Source: Tepidibacillus fermentans
GTDB taxonomy: Bacteria; Bacillota; Bacilli; Tepidibacillales; Tepidibacillaceae
Direction: 5' to 3'
DNA: 64,000 nucleotides
NCBI RefSeq assembly: GCF_004342885.1
Contig: NZ_SMAB01000005.1
Span: 1-64,000, forward strand
The notes beneath the pieces are model-generated. The model searched no databases. It was not told where the DNA came from and saw only the letters and a list, made by a program, of their open reading frames with translations. Shown here one piece after another: positions 29,581-38,705 of the stretch; the stretch's first letter is position 1, and each line of letters begins with the position of its first letter. The position numbers were made by a program, and so were the translations under genes.

Positions 29581-30775
29581 AGGTTAAATCACACCCCCAA
29601 GCTTCAGCAGAACAATTCCCTAGATGAAGATCGACATGAATCTTTACTTCATCTTGGCTTAGCGCCTCAGAAACTTTTTCTTCACTATAAAATGTTTTTA
29701 GCCCGTGTTTAAGAACCGTGATCGGACCAATTGTAATATCAATCAATTGCGGATCGACTTGATAACCACTATTTCCAATCGCCATAATAATTCGTCCCCA
29801 GTTTCCATCTGCACCATATATCGCTGTTTTGACTAAATTACTGCCGACGATTTTTTTTGCAATGGCCTTGGCCATCATTGGTGAAGTGGCACCATGAACC
29901 TCTACAGAGACCAGTTTGGTTGCCCCCTCCCCATCTTTTGCAATCCATTTGGCCAGTTGTTTTGCTACATAGGTAAATCCTTGATAAAAAACTTCCCAGT
30001 CGGGATGATATTCATCAAGAGGAGTATTCTCTGCTAAACCGTTAGCCATGGTTAACACCATATCATTGGTCGAAGTATCGCCATCTACCGTAATCATATT
30101 AAATGACTGGTCTGTAACATCTCGTAATAGCTTTTGTAACACATCTGGATGGATATTTGCATCAGTTGTGATGAAAGCTAACATCGTAGCCATATTTGGA
30201 TGGATCATTCCCGATCCCTTGGCTGTACCACCAATGATTACTTTCTTTCCTTCAACGCTTATTTCGATGGCGATCGATTTCACAAATGTATCTGTCGTTA
30301 AAATCGCTTCTCCAAAATCCCAACCATTATCACTGGAAAGAGATTCAGGTAGTTTCGCGATTCCTGCAGTAATTCGTTCAATTGGCAATCGTTCACCAAT
30401 CACTCCTGTCGAAGAAACAGCAACATTCATTGGCGAAAGATTAAAAGTTTTGGCTACTGCATCTCTCATCTCGTATGCATCCCATAATCCTTGTTCGGCA
30501 GTAAAAGCATTCGCATTGCCACTATTCACAACCACAGCTTGCAAATAAGGCGAATCCGCTAACGATTCCTTGGTCACTTGGAGTGGAGCCGCTTGAAAAA
30601 TATTCATTGTATATACAGCAGCGCTTGCTGCAGGAACATCGGAAATGATTATGCCTAGGTCTTTCTTTTTCTTACGAATTCCACAATGAATTCCGCCCGC
30701 CTTGAACCCTTTTGGTGAAGAGATACTCCCATTTGGGATGATCTTGATTTTTTCTTGTTCAATTTGGTTCATCAT
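29543..30775 (-). CDS. argJ: Bifunctional ornithine acetyltransferase / N-acetylglutamate synthase
   Basis: Transfers acetyl from acetylornithine to glutamate, closing the acetyl cycle; many members also use acetyl-CoA. The precursor of 410 residues self-cleaves before the threonine in HPNMATMLAF (near 195), giving alpha and beta chains. Other landmarks are AAAVYTMNIFQAAPLQVT (near 51), VNSGNANAFTAEQG (near 88), GDTSTNDMVL (near 240) and GADGNWGRIIMAIGNSGY (near 328). It follows argC by 13 bases. Confidence 0.95.
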   Translation of the reverse strand: MMNQIEQEKIKIIPNGSISSPKGFKAGGIHCGIRKKKKDLGIIISDVPAASAAVYTMNIFQAAPLQVTKESLADSPYLQAVVVNSGNANAFTAEQGLWDAYEMRDAVAKTFNLSPMNVAVSSTGVIGERLPIERITAGIAKLPESLSSDNGWDFGEAILTTDTFVKSIAIEISVEGKKVIIGGTAKGSGMIHPNMATMLAFITTDANIHPDVLQKLLRDVTDQSFNMITVDGDTSTNDMVLTMANGLAENTPLDEYHPDWEVFYQGFTYVAKQLAKWIAKDGEGATKLVSVEVHGATSPMMAKAIAKKIVGSNLVKTAIYGADGNWGRIIMAIGNSGYQVDPQLIDITIGPITVLKHGLKTFYSEEKVSEALSQDEVKIHVDLHLGNCSAEAWGCDLTYEYVRINASYRT

Positions 30776-30788
30776 CTTTCACACCTTC

Positions 30789-31847
30789 TTATGGATAAAT
30801 TGGGATTTGGGTAAGTCCCAAGGTTTGATCCCAACCCATCATTAAATTTAAATTTTGAACAGCCTGACCAGCCGCACCCTTCATCAGATTATCAATTGCT
30901 GAAAAGAGAATTACTCTACCAGTACGCTGGTCCACATAATAGCCAATATCACAAAAATTAGAGCCATAAACTTGCTTGGTTTCGGGATACTCCCCTTGTG
31001 GACGAATTCGAATAAATGGCTGATTCTGATAATCCTCTCGATATAACTGGGCTACAATTTCATCCGTCATACGGTCTTCTAGATCTAAATAAATCGTCGA
31101 TAAAATTCCCCGTGTTATTGGTAAGAGGTGAGTCATCATTTGCACCGTTTCTTTTTTTCCACTAAGTTTCGTAAGAACTTGTTCAATTTCCGGGATATGT
31201 TGGTGTTTTCCCACTTTATAGACTTTAAAATTATCATTCACTTCCGAGAAATGAGTATTGCGGGAAAGCCCTCGCCCAGCGCCTGATACACCTGATTTAG
31301 CATCGATGATTACTGAACGAATAGGAATTTGCCTTCGATAGAAAGGGGCTAAGGCTAATAAAATACTCGTTGCATAACAACCAGGGTTCGCGATAAAGCA
31401 GCCCTCTTTAATTTGATTGGGGAAGACCTCAGACAACCCATAAACCGACCGTTCTAAAAAACGAGGTTCTGCGGCATCCTTTTTATACCATTCTTCATAT
31501 AACACCGGATCTTTTAAACGAAAATCCCCTGATAAGTCGATTACTTTAAATCCCGCATTGAGAAATTTTGGAGCAAGATCTTTACTCACTCCTGAAGGTG
31601 TTGCCAGAAAAACCAGTTCGCTCGTTTCTTTTAATTCGGCTATTTTTTCATCAGCAAGTTGGGAAACACTCCGGATTGGGATATTGATGAAAGAACGAAA
31701 ATGGGGATAAAGCTCATCTAATTTTTCTTGTTCTTGCGTATGGATAAACAAGTGACGAATTGTTACGTTTGGATGCTGAAGCAAAATTCGAATCAATTCA
31801 ACACCACTATAACCACTCGCCCCTACGATTACGACATTTAACACCAT
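30789..31847 (-). CDS. argC: N-acetyl-gamma-glutamyl-phosphate reductase
   Basis: Reduces N-acetylglutamyl phosphate to the semialdehyde with NADPH. The chosen start, ATG 31847, gives MVLNVVIVGASGYSGVEL with the Rossmann loop at the N-terminus (352 residues); upstream in-frame ATGs at 31883 and 31862 lack conserved sequence. Catalytic cysteine in FIANPGCYATS (near 149); SGVSGAGRG (near 180); THLLPITRGILSTIY (near 236) carries the proton-shuttling histidine. It is the first gene of the eight-gene operon. Confidence 0.95.
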   Translation of the reverse strand: MVLNVVIVGASGYSGVELIRILLQHPNVTIRHLFIHTQEQEKLDELYPHFRSFINIPIRSVSQLADEKIAELKETSELVFLATPSGVSKDLAPKFLNAGFKVIDLSGDFRLKDPVLYEEWYKKDAAEPRFLERSVYGLSEVFPNQIKEGCFIANPGCYATSILLALAPFYRRQIPIRSVIIDAKSGVSGAGRGLSRNTHFSEVNDNFKVYKVGKHQHIPEIEQVLTKLSGKKETVQMMTHLLPITRGILSTIYLDLEDRMTDEIVAQLYREDYQNQPFIRIRPQGEYPETKQVYGSNFCDIGYYVDQRTGRVILFSAIDNLMKGAAGQAVQNLNLMMGWDQTLGLTQIPIYP

Positions 31848-31906
31848 CCATTCCTCTCCCATAAGAAACTTTTTCCTTGTCACATAATTATTAATTTCTT
31901 TGAATC

Positions 31907-31936
31907 ATTATACAATTGGATATTTATAAATTCAAT
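31907..31936 (-). promoter_or_regulatory. Arginine operon promoter overlapped by an ARG-box-like palindrome
   Basis: On the minus strand TTGAAT (31930-31935) and TATAAT (31907-31912) are exactly 17 bases apart. An imperfect 22-base palindrome (31915-31936), ATTGAAT...ATCCAAT, fills the spacer and -35. This arrangement and AT-rich half-sites resemble operators of ArgR/AhrC, which represses with arginine bound. The sequence is not a perfect ARG box, so the regulator is inferred. Confidence 0.65.
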
Positions 31937-32092
31937 TGTTTTTTTATACATAGTTTGTACTTTTTTTATGAGAAAGCGATTGAAGTCCTAATTTTCATTT
32001 GCGAAGTTGATTCTTCTATAACAAATCGTTTGCACTTATAATGAAATAAGAAAAGAGTAGGTTTGATGCACCTAAATAGGGGAGGAACAATC

Positions 32093-32809
32093 ATGGATCA
32101 TGGATTTTTGCAAATTTTGATATTGGGCTTTGTCCTCGGAATGAAACACGCCATTGAGCCTGACCATATCATCGCTGTCTCAACAATTGCCAGTCAAAGT
32201 AAAAGTCTTTGGCGCTCCACATTGGCAGGCGTTTTCTGGGGGATAGGACACACGGCAACGATTTTTATTGTCGGGATCTCTTTCATTTGGATTAAAGGGG
32301 AAATTCCAGAAACATGGGCCATGTCCTTAGAATTTTTGGTTGGAGTTATGCTTGTCGTTCTTGGAGTCTCAACAATTCTTAGCTACAAGAAGAATAAGAT
32401 CCATGTTCATCAGCATGAACATGATGGGGTTGTTCATAACCATTTTCATGACCGTCATCATTCTCATGTCCATCCAAAAGATGAGAAGAAGATTTCCTAT
32501 TTAAAATCTTTATTGATTGGGTTTATTCATGGTCTAGCAGGCAGTGCAGCCATGATAATTTTGACGATGTCAACCGTACATAATCCTTTTGAAGGAGCCA
32601 TTTATATTCTCGTTTTCGGGATTGGCACAACACTTAGTATGTTAACCTTTACAACCCTGATCGGTATTCCTTTTGTTTTGAGTGCAAAACATGTTCAGAT
32701 GAATCAATCCTTAACGATTTTTGCAGGGGCAATAAGTATGATATTTGGAATTTATTATATGTATAATTTAGGAATTACCGAGGGTTTGTTTAAGCTGTGG
32801 GTACAATGA
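32093..32809 (+). CDS. NicO/UreH-family metal permease with histidine-rich loop
   Basis: The only + strand gene. From ATG 32093 (site GGGGAGG) it encodes 238 residues with about six membrane segments. The first carries GFVLGMKHAIEPDHIIA, the nickel/cobalt-transporter signature of this family (HAxxxDH type). A cytoplasmic loop (about 112-140) has many histidines: HVHQHEHDGVVHNHFHDRHH, then SHVHP. The second half repeats the fold with LLIGFIHGLAGSAAM (near 150), a typical UreH/TauE-like pattern. Nickel or cobalt transport (uptake or efflux) is likely, direction unknown. TTATAAT at 32036-32042 is a likely -10 element; the -35 is weak. No urease or hydrogenase genes lie nearby. Confidence 0.78.
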   Translation: MDHGFLQILILGFVLGMKHAIEPDHIIAVSTIASQSKSLWRSTLAGVFWGIGHTATIFIVGISFIWIKGEIPETWAMSLEFLVGVMLVVLGVSTILSYKKNKIHVHQHEHDGVVHNHFHDRHHSHVHPKDEKKISYLKSLLIGFIHGLAGSAAMIILTMSTVHNPFEGAIYILVFGIGTTLSMLTFTTLIGIPFVLSAKHVQMNQSLTIFAGAISMIFGIYYMYNLGITEGLFKLWVQ

Positions 32810-32814
32810 AAATA

Positions 32815-32879
32815 GGCTTATATGTTCTAACGAGAAGAGGTTTGTATATTCCAACGCGCTCCGTTAGAACATACAAGCC
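32815..32879. repeat. Palindromic intergenic repeat, copy B
   Basis: The 18-base arms 32815-32832 and 32862-32879 pair with one G-T or mismatch (GGCTTATATGTTCTAACG with CGTTAGAACATACAAGCC). The loop holds GGTTTGTATATTCCAACG, then CGCTCCGTT, the inner unit also seen in copies A and D. It begins five bases after the permease stop, so any + transcript will carry this hairpin in its 3' end. Confidence 0.78.
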
Positions 32880-32883
32880 CCAT

Positions 32884-32915
32884 AAAAAAAGGTAGCTCGA
32901 AGAAAAGCTACCCTT
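32884..32915 (-). terminator. Terminator of the split transketolase operon
   Basis: GGTAGCT and AGCTACC pair around eight bases; on the minus strand a run of seven T follows. It lies 25 bases past the transketolase C-subunit stop. It can fold on both strands, but only the minus strand has the T run. Confidence 0.8.
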
Positions 32916-32939
32916 ATCATATACAAAATTCTATTTACC

Positions 32940-33872
32940 CTAAGCTTTCATAATTTTATAAACTTCCTCAATAATATGTTCTTTCGTTAAACCATACTTC
33001 TCAAGTAATTCATCAGGTTTACCAGATTCTCCAAACGTATCCTCAACACCTACACGTCGAACAATCGTTGGTGCGTGTTCAGTAACCACTTCAGCTACGG
33101 CACTACCTAATCCACCATAAATATTATGTTCTTCAGCGGTGACGATTCCCTTCGTTTCTTTAGCAGCCTTAATAATCATCTCCTGATCAATCGGCTTCAC
33201 AGAAGACATATTGATGATACGAGCAGAAATTCCTTCTTGTTCTAATTGTTTTGCCGCTTCAATTGCTGGGCTTACCATCACACCCATCGCAATGATGGTT
33301 ACATCAGAACCCTCTTTTACAACGGTTCCTTTACCAATCTCAAATTTGTAATTCTCATCAAAAATCACTGGAACGGCTGGACGACCTAAGCGAATATACA
33401 TTGGACCATCGTACTCGGCAGCTGCATGGATTACTTGCCTTGTCTCTTCCGCATCTGCTGGAACAATAACCGTCATATTCGGTATCGCTCTCATCATCGC
33501 AATATCTTCTACAGCTTGGTGGGAAGCTCCATCCTCTCCGAGAGTAAGTCCGGAGTGAGTCACAGCGATTTTCACATTTAACTTCGGATAGCAGATCGAG
33601 TTACGAATCATATCCCCTACACGTAAGGTTCCAAATAAAGCAAAGGTACTCACAAACGGAATCTTTCCTGTTGTTGCAAGACCTGCAGCAGTTCCAATCA
33701 TATTGGCTTCAGCGATCCCCATATCAAAGAAACGCTCCGGATATTTTTTCGCAAAATCGATCGTTTTCGTTGACTTAGCGAGATCTGCATCTAAGACAAC
33801 GATATTTGGATATTTTTCAGCAATTTCTACTAATGCTTTCCCATAAGCATCACGGGTTGCAATTTTAGTCAT
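32940..33872 (-). CDS. Transketolase, C-terminal subunit
   Basis: A 310-residue protein that corresponds to the pyrimidine-binding and C-terminal domains of transketolase. [15 protein letters not shown] (near 52) carries the catalytic glutamate, [17 protein letters not shown] (near 103) binds cofactor, [17 protein letters not shown] (near 130) is conserved, and the C-domain has the [14 protein letters not shown] motif (near 244). It overlaps the N-terminal subunit gene by eight bases, as expected for a two-part enzyme. Split enzymes transfer two-carbon ketol units in the pentose phosphate pathway or related sugar conversions; a one-piece transketolase may also exist in the genome. Confidence 0.9.
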   Translation of the reverse strand: MTKIATRDAYGKALVEIAEKYPNIVVLDADLAKSTKTIDFAKKYPERFFDMGIAEANMIGTAAGLATTGKIPFVSTFALFGTLRVGDMIRNSICYPKLNVKIAVTHSGLTLGEDGASHQAVEDIAMMRAIPNMTVIVPADAEETRQVIHAAAEYDGPMYIRLGRPAVPVIFDENYKFEIGKGTVVKEGSDVTIIAMGVMVSPAIEAAKQLEQEGISARIINMSSVKPIDQEMIIKAAKETKGIVTAEEHNIYGGLGSAVAEVVTEHAPTIVRRVGVEDTFGESGKPDELLEKYGLTKEHIIEEVYKIMKA

Positions 33873-34704
33873 TTTGCTTCCCTCCCAATTCTTCTAAAGC
33901 TTGTTGTAATTGTTCCTTATTAGGTGCTGTTCCATGCCATCCGACTTGATTTTCCATAAAGGAAACCCCTTTTCCTTTTACAGTATTGGCAATAATCAAG
34001 GTTGGTTTTCCTTTGATTTGTTTTGCTTCTTGGATGGCATCATGGATTTGATTCATATCATGGCCATCAATTTCAATCACATGCCAACCAAATGCGTGGA
34101 ACTTCTCATCCACAGGTGCTGGGTTTAGTATATCTTCAACCGAGCCATCAATCTGCAGATGGTTATAGTCAAGGATTGCAGTGAGATTGTCCAATTTGTA
34201 ATGAGCAGCTGCCATGGCTGCTTCCCAAATCATTCCCTCTTGGATTTCGCCATCACCAATCATGACATAAACGCGATAATCTCTCTGATCTAATTTTCCG
34301 GCAAGTGCCATACCATTGGCTGAAGATAATCCTTGTCCTAATGAACCCGTACTTTGTTCTACTCCTGGTAGAGATTTACGACTTGGGTGTCCTTGAAGAC
34401 GAGAATTAATCTTACGGAAAGTCATTAGCTCTTCTTTTGGAAAAAATCCCTTTTCTGCTAGAGCAGCGTAAAGAACAGGACTTGCATGTCCTTTGCTTAA
34501 AACAAAGCGGTCACGATCTGGATCCTGGGGATTCTGAGGATCAATCTTCATCTCATGAAAGTATAAATATGTAACGATGTCTGCGGCAGATAAAGAACCA
34601 CCAGGATGTCCCGAATTGGCCTCAGCTACCATTTTTACAATATCTTGACGAATGGTATTGGCAATTTTCTTTAATGAAGAATGTGTTTGTTCATCTAAAG
34701 GCAT
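33865..34704 (-). CDS. Transketolase, N-terminal subunit
   Basis: 279 residues from ATG 34704 (site GGAGGG). This is the thiamine-diphosphate pyrophosphate-binding half. [17 protein letters not shown] (near 24) binds [22 protein letters not shown] (near 65), [15 protein letters not shown] (near 121), and the metal motif is [17 protein letters not shown] (near 150) followed by [15 protein letters not shown]. Upstream codons from 34764 are open but precede the ribosome site. Downstream coupling to the C-subunit supports a heterotetramer. Confidence 0.9.
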   Translation of the reverse strand: MPLDEQTHSSLKKIANTIRQDIVKMVAEANSGHPGGSLSAADIVTYLYFHEMKIDPQNPQDPDRDRFVLSKGHASPVLYAALAEKGFFPKEELMTFRKINSRLQGHPSRKSLPGVEQSTGSLGQGLSSANGMALAGKLDQRDYRVYVMIGDGEIQEGMIWEAAMAAAHYKLDNLTAILDYNHLQIDGSVEDILNPAPVDEKFHAFGWHVIEIDGHDMNQIHDAIQEAKQIKGKPTLIIANTVKGKGVSFMENQVGWHGTAPNKEQLQQALEELGGKQND

Positions 34705-34760
34705 ATTCTTCCCTCCATAACAAGAATATAGATTTTCTATGTGATTTGGCAAATCGTACA

Positions 34761-35633
34761 TCAATGTGCACGAAAACCCTCACCTAACACCTCATGAGTA
34801 TCTGTGACAATGACAAAAGCATTTGAATCAACGGATTTAATTAACTCCTTTAATCGCGTTGTTTCCCTTTGGTCAAAAACAACCATCAAAACATCTCTTC
34901 TGTTTCCTGTATAAGCTCCTTTTCCGTTAAGAATAGTGGCCCCCCGGTCTAAATCGTGGAGAATTACTTGTCCAATTTGCTCTTGTTGTTCTGAAATAAT
35001 AAAGGCCAGCTTCGAATACGCTAACCCGATTTGGACAAAATCAATCGTCTTACTGGTTAAAAATAACGAAATCAATGCATAAAGTGCATTTTCAGGACCA
35101 AAAACTATTCCAGATGTAAAAACGACCAAACCGTCCATCAGTAAAACAGCAAAACCTAAACTGATACCTGTATACTTATGTAAAATTTGTGCTGCAAGAT
35201 CAGTTCCCCCTGTTGAAGCTTTTCCTCGAAAAACAAAACCTAAGCCGATTCCAAGTACTACACCGCCATAAACAGCGGCTAATAAGGGAAAATGCGTGAT
35301 CGGCTTTAGATTTTTGGTAATTAAAACAAAGAAAGGGAGGATGATGGAACCGAATGCAGTTTTTGCTCCGAATTTTTTCCCAAGTAAGAATAATCCAGCA
35401 ATGAAAAGTGGAATGTTGAGTGACCATTGTGTAATCGCTGGCTCAATGCCAAATTGACGTTCAATGATCGTACTTAATCCACTTACACCCCCTGGGGCGA
35501 TTCCATTCGGATTAAGAAATAAATTAAATGCTAGGGCGACAATCAATGACCCTAAAATCAAATAACTATATTCTTGAATATATTGATACCCTTTCTGAGA
35601 TGGATTTAACTTCATTTCACGTTGTTGCTTCAT
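34761..35633 (-). CDS. YitT/DUF2179-family membrane protein (YvjA-like)
   Basis: 290 residues from ATG 35633 ([15 protein letters not shown]; site GGAG). Five to six membrane segments fill residues 25-200, with the family features [17 protein letters not shown] (near 43) and [16 protein letters not shown] (near 137). The C-terminal soluble DUF2179 domain (about 210-290) contains [20 protein letters not shown]. Function is not established for the family. In B. subtilis the homologue yvjA lies beside prfB, as here, 31 bases downstream. Confidence 0.85.
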   Translation of the reverse strand: MKQQREMKLNPSQKGYQYIQEYSYLILGSLIVALAFNLFLNPNGIAPGGVSGLSTIIERQFGIEPAITQWSLNIPLFIAGLFLLGKKFGAKTAFGSIILPFFVLITKNLKPITHFPLLAAVYGGVVLGIGLGFVFRGKASTGGTDLAAQILHKYTGISLGFAVLLMDGLVVFTSGIVFGPENALYALISLFLTSKTIDFVQIGLAYSKLAFIISEQQEQIGQVILHDLDRGATILNGKGAYTGNRRDVLMVVFDQRETTRLKELIKSVDSNAFVIVTDTHEVLGEGFRAH

Positions 35634-35664
35634 AATCATTCTCCATTGAGCAGGGTTTCATCTT

Positions 35665-36790
35665 CTAATTGGTTGTTTCACTTTGATTCGAGATTTTACT
35701 CCTTAGATAGGAATCAATGAAAATGTCAATCTCCCCATCCATTACAGCATTGACATTTCCCACCTCAGTATTGGTTCGATGATCTTTTACCATCGAGTAA
35801 GGGTGGAAGACATAAGAACGAATTTGACTTCCCCAGCCAATTTCCTTTTGGTCTCCACGTATTTCAGCCAATTCTTTTTCTTGTTCTTCTCGTTGTTTTT
35901 CATACAATCTAGCTTTCAAAATCTTCATCGCTCGCTCTCTATTCTTGATCTGCGAGCGCTCCGTTTGACAAGTAACCACAATATTCGTAGGGATATGTGT
36001 GATCCGAACTGCCGAATCAGTCGTATTCACGTGTTGGCCACCTGCACCACTTGAACGATACGTATCAATTTTTAAGTCTTCTGGTCGAATTTCGATATCG
36101 ACATCATCATCTAATTCCGGCATCACTTCAACTGAAGAAAAAGAAGTATGTCTTCTGCCTGAAGCATCAAAAGGAGAGATTCGAACTAAGCGATGTACTC
36201 CTTTTTCTGCTGCCAAATAACCATACGCGTTGTGACCTTTGATCAACAAAGTGACGCTTTTGATCCCTGCTTCATCGCCAGCTAAATAATCTAATACTTC
36301 CACTTTATATCCATGCGATTCCGCCCATCTCGTATACATGCGAAGTAACATCGAGGCCCAGTCTTGGGATTCCGTCCCCCCTGCCCCAGGGTGAATCTCT
36401 AGAATCGCGTTATTTTTATCATAAGGGCCATTTAAAAGCAATTGCAACTCATAGTCAGCAAAATTCTTGCTTAATGCTTTCACTCCTTTTGCTACTTCAT
36501 GGAGAATCGATTCGTCATTCTCTTCCAACGCTAATTCTAACATAACCTGCAAATCTTCATATTCTTGCTCAAGATTAGTGATTTGCTCCACTTGTTCTTT
36601 CAAACGATTCACTTCGTTAATCACTTTTTGCGCCGCATCATTATCATTCCAAAAATCAGGTTGAGCCATTTTTTGTTCTAACTCAGCGATTCGGCTCTTT
36701 TTACTTTCTATGTCAAAGAGACCCCCTAATCTCTGCCAATCGTTTGGCCATCTTTTCTAGTTCATTCTTTAGTTCTCCCTGCGATATCAT
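35665..36790 (-). CDS. prfB: Peptide chain release factor 2, with programmed +1 frameshift
   Basis: Releases peptides at UGA and UAA. Translation starts at ATG 36790 (site AGAGGTGA) and meets in-frame TGA at 36713-36715 after 25 codons. The frameshift signal is intact: a Shine-Dalgarno-like AGGGGG a few bases before CTTTGAC. Shifting one base continues as [14 protein letters not shown] to the stop at 35665, about 374 residues in all. Landmarks: tripeptide anticodon loop SPF in [11 protein letters not shown], and GGQ in [18 protein letters not shown] drawn from 36669 would miss the true N-terminus. The frameshift provides autoregulation: low RF2 favours shifting. Confidence 0.95.
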
Positions 36791-36849
36791 AGCTTCACCT
36801 CTTTAAATAAATCTCAAATTTCATCATACCATAGTTTACCCATTACTCC

Positions 36850-37090
36850 AAGGATTAGAAGTTGAGCAGAAAACTGAAACTTTCATAGCGACCATAAGCT
36901 TCTTTACTCATTTCAGTTTCCCTTCATCAACCGTACGTGAGGTTTCCCTTATACGGCTTCCGATGTTTTTCTTCCTTAGACTTTCGGTTATCCTAAGCCG
37001 CTAATTTGATTAACTTGTCTTTGATTAAGAAATTAATCTCTCCTAATTTCCCATGTTTACGCCGTTTATTCCGCTTCTTCTTCCACAATA
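36850..37090 (-). mobile_element. 3' remnant of a group II intron (domain V and probable domain VI)
   Basis: The minus strand at 36929-36958 reads AGCCGTATAAGG, GAAA, CCTCACGTACGGTT. This is domain V: the AGC triad, a two-base CG bulge and a GNRA tetraloop. One A-C mismatch in the upper stem suggests decay. Following bases (36850-36920) include arms AAACTGAAA and TTTCAGTTT, a likely domain VI. Upstream, 36993-37088 is a short basic open stretch ending in TAG (tail LIKDKLIKLAA), possibly the end of an intron-encoded protein. No reverse transcriptase or 5' intron half is present. It lies between metY and prfB, which in B. subtilis would be secA-prfB. Confidence 0.72.
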
Positions 37091-37096
37091 ATTAAG

Positions 37097-37124
37097 AAAA
37101 AAAGGTTGCTTTTGCAACCTTTTT
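37097..37124 (-). terminator. Terminator of metY
   Basis: AAAAAGGTTGC and GCAACCTTTTT pair around four bases, with a long T run on the minus strand. It lies 24 bases after the metY stop. Confidence 0.88.
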
Positions 37125-37147
37125 ACACTTTTTTATTTTTTTTATTT

Positions 37148-38455
<1,308 letters not shown>

Positions 38456-38465
38456 TTATGAAAAT

Positions 38466-38622
38466 AAAAAACTCCCTCTCGATGAGAAGGAGTGAATAAC
38501 CTTTCCCCCCCTCATCTTTCAGAATCATAAGATTCTGCTGGAATTAGCACCTGCCAACACAGTTAGACTGTGCGTCGGTTGCCGGGCTTCATTGGGCCAG
38601 TCCCTCCGCCGCTCTGGATAAG
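38466..38622 (-). promoter_or_regulatory. SAM-I (S-box) riboswitch with terminator
   Basis: On the minus strand the aptamer (38511-38622) begins CTTATCCAGAGCGGCGGAGG and continues GACTGGCCCAATGAAGCCCG, GCAACC, then GGTGCTAATTCCAGCAGA and closes with GATGAG, the P1 partner. These are the invariant S-box blocks, including the kink turn. A terminator follows (ACTCCTTCTCATCGAGAGGG, then AGTTTTTT, 38466-38493). Its left arm can pair with P1 sequences, as in the usual switch: high S-adenosylmethionine stops transcription of metY. Confidence 0.95.
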
Positions 38623-38661
38623 AGGCATAACCAATATGAAATTTTAAAGGAATTTGAATTC

Positions 38662-38690
38662 ATTATAGTTTGACCCTGAAATCTTGTCAA
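38662..38690 (-). promoter_or_regulatory. Sigma-A promoter of metY
   Basis: TTGACA (38685-38690) and TATAAT (38662-38667) on the minus strand are both perfect and 17 bases apart. Transcription would start about 30 bases before the S-box aptamer. The promoter overlaps nothing else; secA stops at 38706. Confidence 0.9.
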
Positions 38691-38705
38691 TCGATGAATG
38701 TGCTG

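Noticed and set aside
30048-30548. A 166-codon + strand frame inside argJ
   Set aside because: Antisense shadow of a well-supported gene; no start context and no family resemblance.
32401-32475. Tandem repeat in the histidine-rich loop of the NicO-type gene
   Set aside because: The His codons recur irregularly (HVHQHEH, HNHFHDRHH); there is no fixed DNA period, so it is a composition bias and not a repeat array.
37097-37140. Part of the group II intron relic
   Set aside because: This T-rich hairpin is better explained as the metY terminator.
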